Source: Chitinispirillaceae bacterium (GTDB taxonomy: Bacteria > Fibrobacterota > Chitinivibrionia > Chitinivibrionales > Chitinispirillaceae). Taken from it: a DNA stretch of 53,949 nt. Both the position numbers and the translations under genes were made by a program. The notes under the pieces were generated by a model, which searched no databases, was not told where the DNA came from, and saw nothing but the letters and a program-made list of their open reading frames with translations. This document shows, in pieces, positions 27,221 to 35,710 of the stretch (its first letter is position 1; the number at the start of each line of letters is the position of its first letter). The stretch spans positions 1 through 53,949 of the forward strand of contig JAFGHA010000157.1 of NCBI GenBank assembly GCA_016930275.1. The letters run 5' to 3'.

Positions 27221-28611
27221 TCAGTAAAGCGATACCTGCCGTACGGAGAGCGTCACGCCGTTGGATTCCAGACGGCAAAGATACCTGCCGCCGGATATTC
27301 CGGGATGAAAATTCTCCGTACGGCTCCAGGTAACGGTATGAGTACCACGGCTGTCGAGGTGTACCGGTAATTCCGCAACTTTTTTACCTGCAATTGAGTA
27401 GACGGCGATAACGGCTTTTCCGTATGCCTGCGGTACGCCGATAACGAACTTGACTACCCGGGTACTGGCGCGAAGTGCTGAAAATGAGACAATATTATCG
27501 CCTGAAGCTCCGACAGGTCCGGGGCGTTGAAGGCCGGTCGGGACAACATACACCGTATCGAGAACCGTATCGGCATCGTCAACATACCGGCCACTCCATT
27601 CTGCGATATACGGGGAATTCTCCTCATCCTCTCTGAAACGGAGTGTAACGGTTTCATCCTCCGGATAAATAGGGAAATCCCGCAGGAACGCTCTCGGATA
27701 GGCGGTTTCCATGGTACCGCTTGCATAAGTATACGTATACTGCGTGTCCTGAGCGATTACCGTGTCGACAATCCGCCTGAACGACAACAGACTGTCAACC
27801 GGTTTCAGTTCCTGGTTCAGGAAAAACAGGCGGTGGATCGTGGAGGGAAAAATAACGGTATCGGCACGTTCTTTACATGTATCTGAATACACCGCTTCCC
27901 AGGTCGGTAAAAGATGCGGTACCCCAAAGGGTTGCCCGTTATCCGGATCTAGAGAGGTACTGGTACGTACACCATTCCATCATTGTTGGTTGAGATGGAA
28001 TGGAAAAATTCATAGGTATGCCAATTTTCAGGAATCGACCCTGACGATAAATCCACTGAAAGATACCGGTACGGCATGTAATGGCTATTCAGAATATACA
28101 GACGATTGATGGTCATGAACTCGGTACGGATGCCGATACAACCCCGTTCCGTTTCAAAAACGGCGTCAGAATCATCGTCGGAAAAACTGACAAGTGTCCT
28201 GCCCGGCGTTGTCTCCCGCAGTGGAAAAACCCAGGAAGTTTCACGGTCAATGTCCGTCGTATCTCGCATGATCGCTATTGAAAGGAGGGATGGTTGAGAG
28301 GATTGTATCGGGATGACTGCCAATCGGGTAGTATCGAATCTTACATCAATCCTGTTGAGTGTTCCAGGGAATATGTTCTGATCTCGCGTCAGGAAAACGC
28401 CGATATAAAAAGTCTCGGTAAAAGGGTACTCCTCCGGGGAACGATCAAAACAGCACCAGTCTCCATCAAGTTCAAGTCGCAAACTGCTCGAATTAGTAAT
28501 CTCAACTTTGCTGATCCCCGGCATTTCATACGGATTAATTGCTATCGGATTAGCGAAGACAACAACAAAAACACACCCGATAATGGTGAAAATTATGGGG
28601 AAACGGCTCAT
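27221..28611 (-). pseudogene. Secreted protein with C-terminal sorting-type domain, split by one frameshift
   Basis: Two adjacent minus-strand frames form one protein of roughly 460 residues. The upstream part starts at ATG 28611 (GGGGA eight bases upstream) with a signal peptide (MSRFPIIFTIIGCVFVVVFA) and stops at 27949 after YVPVPL. The other frame continues without a break in sense: LDPDNGQPFGVPHLLPTWEA, then a beta-rich region and a typical sorting domain (IAVYSIAGKKVAELPV to GGRYLCRLESNGVTLS) ending at 27221. The junction on the coding strand is CCTCTCTAGAT; removing one CT from the CTCTCT run restores PLDP in frame, so a dinucleotide slippage is the simplest cause. A sequencing or assembly error is the alternative. 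Function is not recognised. Confidence 0.75.
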
Positions 28612-29090
28612 TTTCTCATCCCCCAGCAAGGATGAATGGTATTAATGCGTGTACCACGACAATGGAACAGTATTGTAAACATAATCACGTATCGGCTGGA
28701 AAAAGTAATAATGCTGCTAAATGCCCGGTTTCCGGAATCGACGAAACGCATCTATTGCATGGTCAGGAGTCAGAAATGGAGTTCCTCTTTTCCTGTGGTC
28801 AGAATAAGAATAAAGCACACTGTCGGTTCTTGAAACATCCAACAGCATTTTGAACAAAAAGATCTGCCATGTTTCTGTAATAGTACACGGGGTATCAGGT
28901 ATGGAATTATTTTCTCTGCATCACAATACACACAGGGGCAAGCTCACGTTATTCAGATAATCTGAAGCTTTAAAGGGGTAATGCAATCAGTAGCTCAACT
29001 AATGAACTAATTGAAGGGCTACATCGTCTAAGCACGATACTACAGGAAAATAACTGATCAACATCTGATTTATTTCAAAGAGGAGGACAT
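28612..29090. other. Intergenic region, about 480 bases, no gene recognised
   Basis: Short overlapping frames exist (for example 28632-28853) but have no ribosome site, no recognisable domain and a composition rich in rare-looking residues, so I do not call them. The region lies between divergent genes and should contain the promoters for both the frameshifted secreted protein and the 29091 gene; no clear -35/-10 pair stood out. Confidence 0.5.
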
Positions 29091-30212
29091 ATGAAATATG
29101 GCATGATACTGGTGATGCTGGCAGTTTCCGTTTTCTGCCGGACCGCCATGGGAGATACACTGAGCCTCGTCGGCGGGCTTTCGGGGAATTTTGCAACCGG
29201 ATGGTGGGGAGAAGCCTGGACGGGGGAGCACTGGTGCGGTGATACACTCTTGAAAGATACGAGTCCAGATACCGTATATTCGGTACCGGATACGATCAAG
29301 GACCTGGAAATCACCACACAAATCTCCGATACGACGATTATTACTCAGTCCGCTCAAACCGTCGATTCGCTGCTCATTACCACGAAGAGTATCCAATCCA
29401 GAGTAGTGGTTCGTGACAGTGCGGATGATCCGGTGGTGGATGTCATAAATTCAGTCACGACGATTACCGATTCATCTATAATCGCTTCGTGCGTCGATGC
29501 CGATTTTATCGCTGATACCGGTGCGGCTACCGAAGGTGCCAAATATTTTGATTTTTATTACAAATTCAGAAATTATTACGCGCAGCTACCATTCGTATGG
29601 AATGGCTGGGCAGGATTAGACTCGATTACCGTCACCCCGTATACCAAATTACTGGTAACATATAAAGGTCTGTTACCGGTTCACCAGATCCAGATGAGTT
29701 TCTTTTACGCTACATGGGGAACCATTGCCGATACTATGAAAACTTTTCTGAAGCTCGGAGACGGTCTCGGAACACTCACCGCTTCGCCGGATGAGTGGAA
29801 AACCGTGGTTCTCGATATTCCCGATTCAGTCACCCTGCCGGGCATTACAGGTATTTCGTTGTCGATTGAAAACGTTCCCAACGGTGGCGGTGCAGATACC
29901 AGTGAAGTCGGCAATCTCAAAGTTCAGGAAATATCCCTATTTTACGAAGGAATCGGAACGACTAAAGAGCGCTTCGCTCGTGGCATCCGTCAGGATCGGT
30001 ATCATTTCACCCCCAAAGCAGCCGGGAATGTCGCGGTATCGGTGTATTCACTCAAAGGCACATTGCTTCGAAGCGTTACCGTGAAGGTCGATCCGTCCCG
30101 GAATTATTCTCTGCATCAGCTCGGCAGCCTTGGCAACAAAACGACTTCCGAACAGATCCGTATCGTAAAGGTACGGGGTGCCGGAGTGAATATGAGTGAG
30201 AAAATCTGGTGA
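29091..30212 (+). CDS. Secreted protein with C-terminal sorting-type domain, function unknown
   Basis: 373 residues with a very strong ribosome site (AGAGGAGG six bases before the ATG), suggesting high expression. A signal peptide (cleavage near RTAMG-DT) is followed by a Thr/Ser/Asp-rich segment with repeated D-T-T/I-T-D patterns (about 60-150), then a beta-sandwich-like region (SITVTPYTKLLVTYKGLLP and EWKTVVLDIPDSVTLPGI) resembling a carbohydrate-binding module. The end (GNVAVSVYSLKGTLLRSVTVKV) matches the start of a type IX sorting domain, but the final part is atypical. Likely surface-displayed; ligand unknown. A strong terminator follows at 30262. Confidence 0.65.
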   Translation: MKYGMILVMLAVSVFCRTAMGDTLSLVGGLSGNFATGWWGEAWTGEHWCGDTLLKDTSPDTVYSVPDTIKDLEITTQISDTTIITQSAQTVDSLLITTKSIQSRVVVRDSADDPVVDVINSVTTITDSSIIASCVDADFIADTGAATEGAKYFDFYYKFRNYYAQLPFVWNGWAGLDSITVTPYTKLLVTYKGLLPVHQIQMSFFYATWGTIADTMKTFLKLGDGLGTLTASPDEWKTVVLDIPDSVTLPGITGISLSIENVPNGGGADTSEVGNLKVQEISLFYEGIGTTKERFARGIRQDRYHFTPKAAGNVAVSVYSLKGTLLRSVTVKVDPSRNYSLHQLGSLGNKTTSEQIRIVKVRGAGVNMSEKIW

Positions 30213-30261
30213 ACTGATTTCTGAACGCTGCAAGGCATTTCGGAAGATGGCCTGCTATTGC

Positions 30262-30291
30262 AAGGTCCGGAGTGTTGATCCGGACCTTTTT
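30262..30291 (+). terminator. Intrinsic terminator
   Basis: Perfect 9-base arms AAGGTCCGG and CCGGACCTT enclose a 9-base loop and run into TTTTT on the plus strand, 50 bases after the stop of the secreted-protein gene. Confidence 0.9.
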
Positions 30292-30479
30292 AACAATACA
30301 ACAGCTGTTTTCGCGATAATCACGATGCAGATTCGGTTGTCAGCATGTCTGCTTCCAGAGAGGCGTAATTATTTTATAAATGGTTGACCGTAATCGTGTT
30401 TGTCCGGATTTTCCGGAGTGTCGGTAAGAAGTGAATATCCTGAAATTTCCTGCTCATGCTTCACGAATGGAGAAAAAAC

Positions 30480-31022
30480 ATGAAAACACTGGTCCTCTAT
30501 TACTCCAATACCGGTAATAACGCCTGGTTGTCCCGAAAAATAGCGGAAACACTGGGAGCTGATATTGAACCGGTCGCTCCACGGTTGAATCTACTACCGC
30601 TTCTGATACTTTTTTCGCTTCTGAAATTCAGTCCTGGAATCAAAAACCCTTTTCACCATGTGGAAGAGTACGATACCGTCATTCTCTGTGGGCCCATCTG
30701 GATGGGGCAGCTGATTTTTCCTCTCCGGACGTATATAAAAAAATACAAGACCCGCATGAAAAAAATGTATTTCGCAACCTGCTGTGGGGGAGGGGACGAC
30801 ACGAAAGACGACAAATTCGGTTATGGCGGCGTGTTTAATCAGGTGCGGCAACTGGCAGGGGATACCTGCGTGCACTGTGAAGCATTTTCCATCGGGCTGG
30901 TACTACCCGAGGAAAAGCGTAAAGATACTGATGCCATGATGAAGGTACGGTTGTCGGAGGAAACTTTCAAGGGTGAATTCAAAACGAAATTTGATGAGTT
31001 TATATCGAAGCTCCGGCGGTGA
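30480..31022 (+). CDS. Flavodoxin-family protein
   Basis: 180 residues from ATG 30480 (GGAG seven bases upstream; an earlier ATG at 30456 lacks one). The N-terminus KTLVLYYSNTGNNAWLSRKI matches the flavodoxin FMN-phosphate loop (S-x-T-G-N), and YDTVILCGPIWMGQLIFP is the second flavin-contacting segment; a Cys pair (ATCCGGGDD) follows. It is larger than electron-transfer flavodoxins and closest to the flavodoxin_4/NAD(P)H-quinone-reductase-like group, so it may be a small FMN-dependent oxidoreductase. It stands as a separate gene after a terminator. Electron partner unknown. Confidence 0.85.
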   Translation: MKTLVLYYSNTGNNAWLSRKIAETLGADIEPVAPRLNLLPLLILFSLLKFSPGIKNPFHHVEEYDTVILCGPIWMGQLIFPLRTYIKKYKTRMKKMYFATCCGGGDDTKDDKFGYGGVFNQVRQLAGDTCVHCEAFSIGLVLPEEKRKDTDAMMKVRLSEETFKGEFKTKFDEFISKLRR

Positions 31023-31127
31023 ATGTCGGCCTAGGGCACCTGCATTGTTCTGAAAGACAGGCCGCAATAGAACGCTCCTTAAGAGAGCATACAGTATGAC
31101 ACCTTTATAACTGCCTGAGATGACACT

Positions 31128-31502
31128 GTGAAAACCGAAACGATTCTGAAATACCTGGACTTCCTTGCAAATATGGCATACGAAAAGTGGAACGATCATC
31201 CTGATTGCGCCGATCTCGAGCAGTTGCAGAAAGAACACAATCTCTTCATTGAACGGTTGAAGGAAAGCGGTACGATAGACCGGAGCTTTATCGCTGAGCT
31301 TACTGCAATAGGGGACCAATGCGGTATGGAAGGGAAACCTGCCGGTAAATCGGGCCTTCCTTTACTGCAGTTTATTTTTCCTTTCGGAACCGGAAAACTG
31401 GCGGATAAACTATCCCGGGAAGCGGTGAAACTGCATCTTGACGAGTACTATCATGGAATCAAAGAACTGTCGCTGAATATAGGGAAATATTTCACATTGT
31501 AA
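31128..31502 (+). CDS. Hypothetical helical protein
   Basis: 124 residues starting with GTG (a weak GAG lies about 10 bases upstream). The sequence is predominantly helical and charged, without signal peptide; one short hydrophobic patch (LPLLQFIFPFGTG) lies in the middle. No family is recognised. It sits 105 bases after the flavodoxin and 39 bases before a lipoprotein gene on the same strand, so it may be part of a small operon. The coding call rests on the open frame and codon usage similar to neighbours. Confidence 0.5.
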   Translation: MKTETILKYLDFLANMAYEKWNDHPDCADLEQLQKEHNLFIERLKESGTIDRSFIAELTAIGDQCGMEGKPAGKSGLPLLQFIFPFGTGKLADKLSREAVKLHLDEYYHGIKELSLNIGKYFTL

Positions 31503-31541
31503 TGGATCGTTTTTGCCGAATATCTTAAAAAGGATGGAAAA

Positions 31542-32288
31542 ATGTACCGGTCAGCGCTTCCGGCAATTGCAGTTGCTTGTATACTGCTATCGTTTTTATA
31601 CTGCTCGAAACCGCTTCTGAAAACGACTCCAGAATGGGAACAGTGGCATGGAGAGTGTCCGGTTATCGCGATAAAATTCTTCCCGGATGATCCCTATATC
31701 AGTGACCAGGATATCGTTGGTACCTTTTTCGGTATCAGTGATACAAAAGAAAAATTCAGAAGGTTTGTCCATTCATCGATCCGTGAGCTGGTATTCAGAA
31801 GATCGTCCTGTAAAAGAATCGTCATGCTTGAAGATTCAATCACATTGAATGAGACTTCACTGACTATCCGCAAGGACATACGGCGATCGTTTCACGTACC
31901 TGCGGATTCACTGCCCGATCTCGTCCGCCGTGGAATCACCTTCCTGCTTCTTATCGAAAAGTATGCAGTGACCTTTTCAAAAGTGTATTACGATCCTGCG
32001 GAAAACGCCGTTCAGAATAGTCTTTTTATTCAGAAAAAAGCGATTCATCCGGAACTGTTTGAAAAAAAGATGCCGGTGAAAAGCAATATGCGCCAATCAC
32101 TGAAATTCGTGGCCGTTCATTGCGCTTCGGGAAAGATCGTGCAGTATGGAGAACTGACTGACGAAGAAACCTACTCCCATTTGAACAGGGATGATTTCTT
32201 CGAACCGATTGAGGAATTTATGAAGGATATATTCGATAAAGGTCCATTCTCCGCGAAGAATGATTCGTATATCAACGAGAATCAATAG
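31542..32288 (+). CDS. Putative lipoprotein, function unknown
   Basis: 248 residues, with AAGGATGG upstream of the ATG. The N-terminus is a short signal sequence ending in LLSFLYC, a lipobox-like motif with an unusual Tyr before the Cys; it may be a lipoprotein or simply anchored. The rest is a mixed alpha/beta protein (CPVIAIKFFPDDPYISDQD, later RRGITFLLLIEKYAVTF) with no recognised domain. Its layout recalls periplasmic DUF4136-type lipoproteins, but similarity is not strong enough to name. Located upstream of a second lipoprotein with an HExxH motif. Confidence 0.6.
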   Translation: MYRSALPAIAVACILLSFLYCSKPLLKTTPEWEQWHGECPVIAIKFFPDDPYISDQDIVGTFFGISDTKEKFRRFVHSSIRELVFRRSSCKRIVMLEDSITLNETSLTIRKDIRRSFHVPADSLPDLVRRGITFLLLIEKYAVTFSKVYYDPAENAVQNSLFIQKKAIHPELFEKKMPVKSNMRQSLKFVAVHCASGKIVQYGELTDEETYSHLNRDDFFEPIEEFMKDIFDKGPFSAKNDSYINENQ

Positions 32289-32462
32289 TGAAAAATCACT
32301 GCCGTCCGAATGATGGAACTGGTCATCAAGATGGAGAACCGTCGGGATTACATTACTGGCAGGAATCGGTCTCGGGGATCTTGTAGATGGTAAAAATTTA
32401 TATGTCAAGACCGTGAGGATAGCAATTGGTCTCATGCATGAAATAGGTAAACGGACGGGGGA

Positions 32463-34139
32463 ATGAGGGCAATTTATTTTAACGGGTCGGGCGTACTGTT
32501 TCGAATCGCTATTTTTACCGGCTTGTGCATTTTCAGTAGTTGTCGGAATAACCACCGAAGCGGTGATACCGGTCTTTCGCCCGAAACCGAGGCTGTTCTG
32601 CTCGTTTCAGAATGCATAAAACAGTCAGGTTCGTTAGTTCTGTCTTCCAACCTGAATGAATATTTTTTCAAACGATACTGTGTTCCCTCCCGCCTGCAGC
32701 GTCAATTCACGGAAACGTATGAACATTTGCGTGTCGATCTGGAAAAGGTTCAAAGAATACATCAGCCGCGTGAAAGTGTCCGTTATTTTTTACTGAATCG
32801 CATATTGTCGCATTCTGAAGATTCGCTTGCGGGTTTCGAAAAAATACGGTACCTGGCACTTCCCGGAAATCCGGTCTATATGGCATTTGCGTTGATGGCG
32901 GAGAATAAACCGGAATGGTCGGAAATAGGAAATCCGAATTATATCAGGACACTCGGTCGTTCGTTCGGCGTCAAGGAAACCGAAGTGACTGAGGGTATAT
33001 GGCTGCTCTTACGCAATGAACCGTTACCGGTGTTCGAGGCCGTCACTCAAATGATACAGGTCAATCTGGATAACACGGAGAATGAAACCCCTTCCTTTTT
33101 TTTTAGAAATATTCTTGTACCGTACCTGACGCATATCAGCAGAGGGCTTTCAGTGTACGGTCCGGTGGAAGAACGGATATTTTCAGAATATCAGAAAATA
33201 TTCATTGACGGAAACAACAGAAATGAGCTCAAAGCATTTACCGGTGCATTCAAACGGTACATGACGGGAGATGCTTTGAACGTCCGTTATCTGAATGCGC
33301 TCAATGCGTCTCTTCAACCGCACCGGCTCAGACTCTTCGTCAGCAGCAGAACCGCCATAGGATACGAAATACTTGCATACGGCATACCGATCAGGCGACA
33401 AGGCATCGGCGATGTCGTTTTTCTCAGGAAGACGAGTATATGTCTTTCAATGGCATATCTCGGTTTATCCACGATAAACGATAAGAATGTCATCGTGAAT
33501 TTTGACGATATTTCCGAGTACGCAGACGATATCATCTATACACTGGAGACAGGAAAACCTCTGTTCTCTCTGTCGGTATCCGCAAAACCATACTGGCGGG
33601 AGCTCAATACCGGTTTGGATCTTGATTCGGCGGAACTGCTTTTTACCGCACTGATCAACCGTGAATTCGGCGGGCAATCCCATTCAGATATTGTCAATCG
33701 ACTGGTGAAACAGATCGCGGTGCATGAGGTGAAACACAAGTGGGATGAGGTCACCAAAGCATCCGAAGGGTGGTACAACGTGGATTGTGAGACTTCCGCA
33801 CATCTTACCGAAGCCATTTACGGAGGGAATCAGATTTATTCACTGCTCTCTATCATCTTCCGCTATCAGCATTTTTATTATAATATCGATCGGGAAGATG
33901 TTCGTGCCGCACTCAAACTATGGATACGGCGGTATTGGAAAATGGCGCAGGACGTGGCGAATGAAACAATGGACAAAAGCCGGCTGATAAACGAACTCCG
34001 CGGAGCGTTTTCCGAATACACCTGTATCGATGGCGGGGTATTGCCGGCACTTGAAACATTTGAAAAGGATGTCTTCAGGGCGTGCCTGGACAGCCTGCCC
34101 GTGTTTACAGATATTGCGTACAGTCAATTTCGAAGATGA
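32463..34139 (+). CDS. Lipoprotein with HExxH motif, candidate zinc metallopeptidase
   Basis: 558 residues. The signal sequence ends in a good lipobox (IFSSC, Cys27). Most of the chain is helical and not recognised. Near the C-terminus IAVHEVKHKWDEV gives a full HExxH (His421, Glu422, His425), followed after 17 residues by Glu443 in DCETSAHLTEAIYGG (Glu450 is another candidate), which resembles the gluzincin spacing HExxH-x(about 18)-E. This predicts a periplasmic or surface zinc protease. No known peptidase family was identified. Start at ATG 32463 is preceded by GGGGGA. A run of nine T at about 33096-33104 lies within the gene. Confidence 0.65.
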   Translation: MRAIYFNGSGVLFRIAIFTGLCIFSSCRNNHRSGDTGLSPETEAVLLVSECIKQSGSLVLSSNLNEYFFKRYCVPSRLQRQFTETYEHLRVDLEKVQRIHQPRESVRYFLLNRILSHSEDSLAGFEKIRYLALPGNPVYMAFALMAENKPEWSEIGNPNYIRTLGRSFGVKETEVTEGIWLLLRNEPLPVFEAVTQMIQVNLDNTENETPSFFFRNILVPYLTHISRGLSVYGPVEERIFSEYQKIFIDGNNRNELKAFTGAFKRYMTGDALNVRYLNALNASLQPHRLRLFVSSRTAIGYEILAYGIPIRRQGIGDVVFLRKTSICLSMAYLGLSTINDKNVIVNFDDISEYADDIIYTLETGKPLFSLSVSAKPYWRELNTGLDLDSAELLFTALINREFGGQSHSDIVNRLVKQIAVHEVKHKWDEVTKASEGWYNVDCETSAHLTEAIYGGNQIYSLLSIIFRYQHFYYNIDREDVRAALKLWIRRYWKMAQDVANETMDKSRLINELRGAFSEYTCIDGGVLPALETFEKDVFRACLDSLPVFTDIAYSQFRR

Positions 34140-34166
34140 ATCCATTTCCCGACGGGAACGATACAA

Positions 34167-34688
34167 ATGAACGTTTCTATACGGCTCGTACAATCACCCG
34201 ATGACATACACATCGTTGCTGTCTTGGCACATGAAATATGGACGCAGCATTTTACTCCCATTATAGGTGCACTGCAGGTAGCATATATGTTGAAAAAATT
34301 TCAAAGCGAAGAGGTGATACGATCACAACTTTCCGACGGCTGGAGGTATTTTCTCGCGGAAATTCAAGAAAAAACGGTCGGCTACACCGGTATAATTCCT
34401 GATTATCTTCATGAGAAAATGATGATAAGCAAACTCTACGTCACGGAGGTGATGCGGGGAAAAGGTGCAGGCGAAGCACTGATACGATATGTTGAACAGG
34501 AAAGTGCCGTGAACGGATTAACGAGGCTGTGGCTCACGGTGAACCGGTTCAACGTGAGTGCGATAGAGTGGTATGTACATCACGGATTCAGCGTGATCGA
34601 CGAGGCAAAGAAAGATATCGGCGGAGGCTTTTTTATGGACGATTATATCATGGAGAAAAACATTTTGTCGCATCCACCCCCAAGGTAA
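34167..34688 (+). CDS. GNAT-family N-acetyltransferase
   Basis: 173 residues with the GNAT fold: an N-terminal helix pair, strand 4 MISKLYVTEVMRGKGAGEAL, whose R-G-K-G-A-G matches the acetyl-CoA pyrophosphate loop (Q/R-x-x-G-x-G/A), and the C-terminal VNRFNVSAIEWYVHHGF (N-x-x-A-x-x-x-Y-x-x-x-G-F motif B). It transfers acetyl from acetyl-CoA to an amine; acceptor unknown. It starts 27 bases after the lipoprotein stop, so co-transcription is possible. Confidence 0.9.
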   Translation: MNVSIRLVQSPDDIHIVAVLAHEIWTQHFTPIIGALQVAYMLKKFQSEEVIRSQLSDGWRYFLAEIQEKTVGYTGIIPDYLHEKMMISKLYVTEVMRGKGAGEALIRYVEQESAVNGLTRLWLTVNRFNVSAIEWYVHHGFSVIDEAKKDIGGGFFMDDYIMEKNILSHPPPR

Positions 34689-34888
34689 GTTATACTGCAA
34701 CCTGTGTCTGCATTCCATTTCCATCGGTAATGAATAACGCTTTATGTAGACAATAATTTCATCGATAATTCAAAGTTTTATAACAGACTATTGTATTTAA
34801 ATACGTATATCATCTTAGTGTGGGCATTTCTGACAACGGTTTCTTCATATCCCCTCCACATTTCGCAGTGGTTTTCTGATCCTTTTCC

Positions 34889-34900
34889 TATATTATCACT
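34889..34900 (+). promoter_or_regulatory. Candidate -10 element for a leaderless transcript
   Basis: TATATT (34889-34894, overlapping TATTAT at 34891-34896) ends six bases before the ATG of the TIGR02147 gene, and no Shine-Dalgarno precedes that ATG. This geometry would place the transcript start on the start codon. No good -35 hexamer is visible, so an activator would probably be needed. Confidence 0.4.
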
Positions 34901-35710
34901 ATGAAATCGGTAAAAGAATACTTAGAGTACCGTGATTTTCTGCGGGATTTCTATACCGAGAATAAAAAAGAAAGCAAATTTTATTCTCTCCGGTATATGG
35001 GGAGCAAGGTATCGGTCGATCCGTCCCATCTGGTCAAAATCTTCCAGCGGCAACGGCATATCGGTAACTCACTAATCGATACATTTGCCGATCATTGCGG
35101 TCTTAGCGGCACCGATGCGGAGTATTTCGCCAATCTGGTCCGTTTCAATAAAGCCAAATCCGACCGTGACAGTCGGATGTATTTCGAAAAACTCCTTGCG
35201 ATGAAAGGACCGGGAGCACGTTCACTCGAAAAAAAACAATACGATTATTATACCCAATGGTATCACTCGGCAATACTGACACTCCTCGATTTTTATCCGT
35301 TCAGGAATGATTATGCCGCGCTGGCGAATCAGTTGAACCCGAAGATCTCAGAAGCCAAGGCACGTAAATCGGTTGCATTGCTTCAAAAACTCGGACTCAT
35401 CAGGAGAAGCGCGCAGGGAACCTGGGAGCTGACCCATAAAATCATCACTACCGGTGACCATTATCGTTCCATTGCAGTTAAAACGTTCCAGGAAGAGACT
35501 ATCCGGCTTGCACTCGGAGCACTGGATCGCCATCCTCCCGAAAAACGGAATATTTCCACCGTCACCATTACGATAAAGGAAAAGGACCTCGACCGGATCA
35601 ATGAATTGATCGCTCAATTCCGTGAAAGCCTTCTTCAGATCGCCCATGACGAGATCGCGCCGGATAAGGTATATCAACTCAACATTCAGTTTTTTCCTTT
35701 GACACAATAA
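34901..35710 (+). CDS. TIGR02147 family protein (putative transcriptional regulator)
   Basis: 269 residues. The opening VKEYLEYRDFLRDFY and the middle LANQLNPKISEAKARKSVALL / LGLIRRSAQGTWELT are hallmarks of the TIGR02147 family, abundant in Fibrobacter and found in some deltaproteobacteria such as Bdellovibrio; the second segment resembles a winged helix and the first a helix-turn-helix of the type SxSHLVKIFQRQR. Regulators of this type have been suggested to control neighbouring surface-protein genes, but no function is proven to my knowledge. Its stop overlaps the ATG of the next gene (TAATG), implying coupled translation with the LamG lipoprotein. Confidence 0.85.
   Translation: MKSVKEYLEYRDFLRDFYTENKKESKFYSLRYMGSKVSVDPSHLVKIFQRQRHIGNSLIDTFADHCGLSGTDAEYFANLVRFNKAKSDRDSRMYFEKLLAMKGPGARSLEKKQYDYYTQWYHSAILTLLDFYPFRNDYAALANQLNPKISEAKARKSVALLQKLGLIRRSAQGTWELTHKIITTGDHYRSIAVKTFQEETIRLALGALDRHPPEKRNISTVTITIKEKDLDRINELIAQFRESLLQIAHDEIAPDKVYQLNIQFFPLTQ

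Noticed and set aside
28632..28853. 73-codon plus-strand frame between divergent secreted-protein genes
   Set aside because: No ribosome site, no domain and no neighbour logic; looks like chance in a promoter region.
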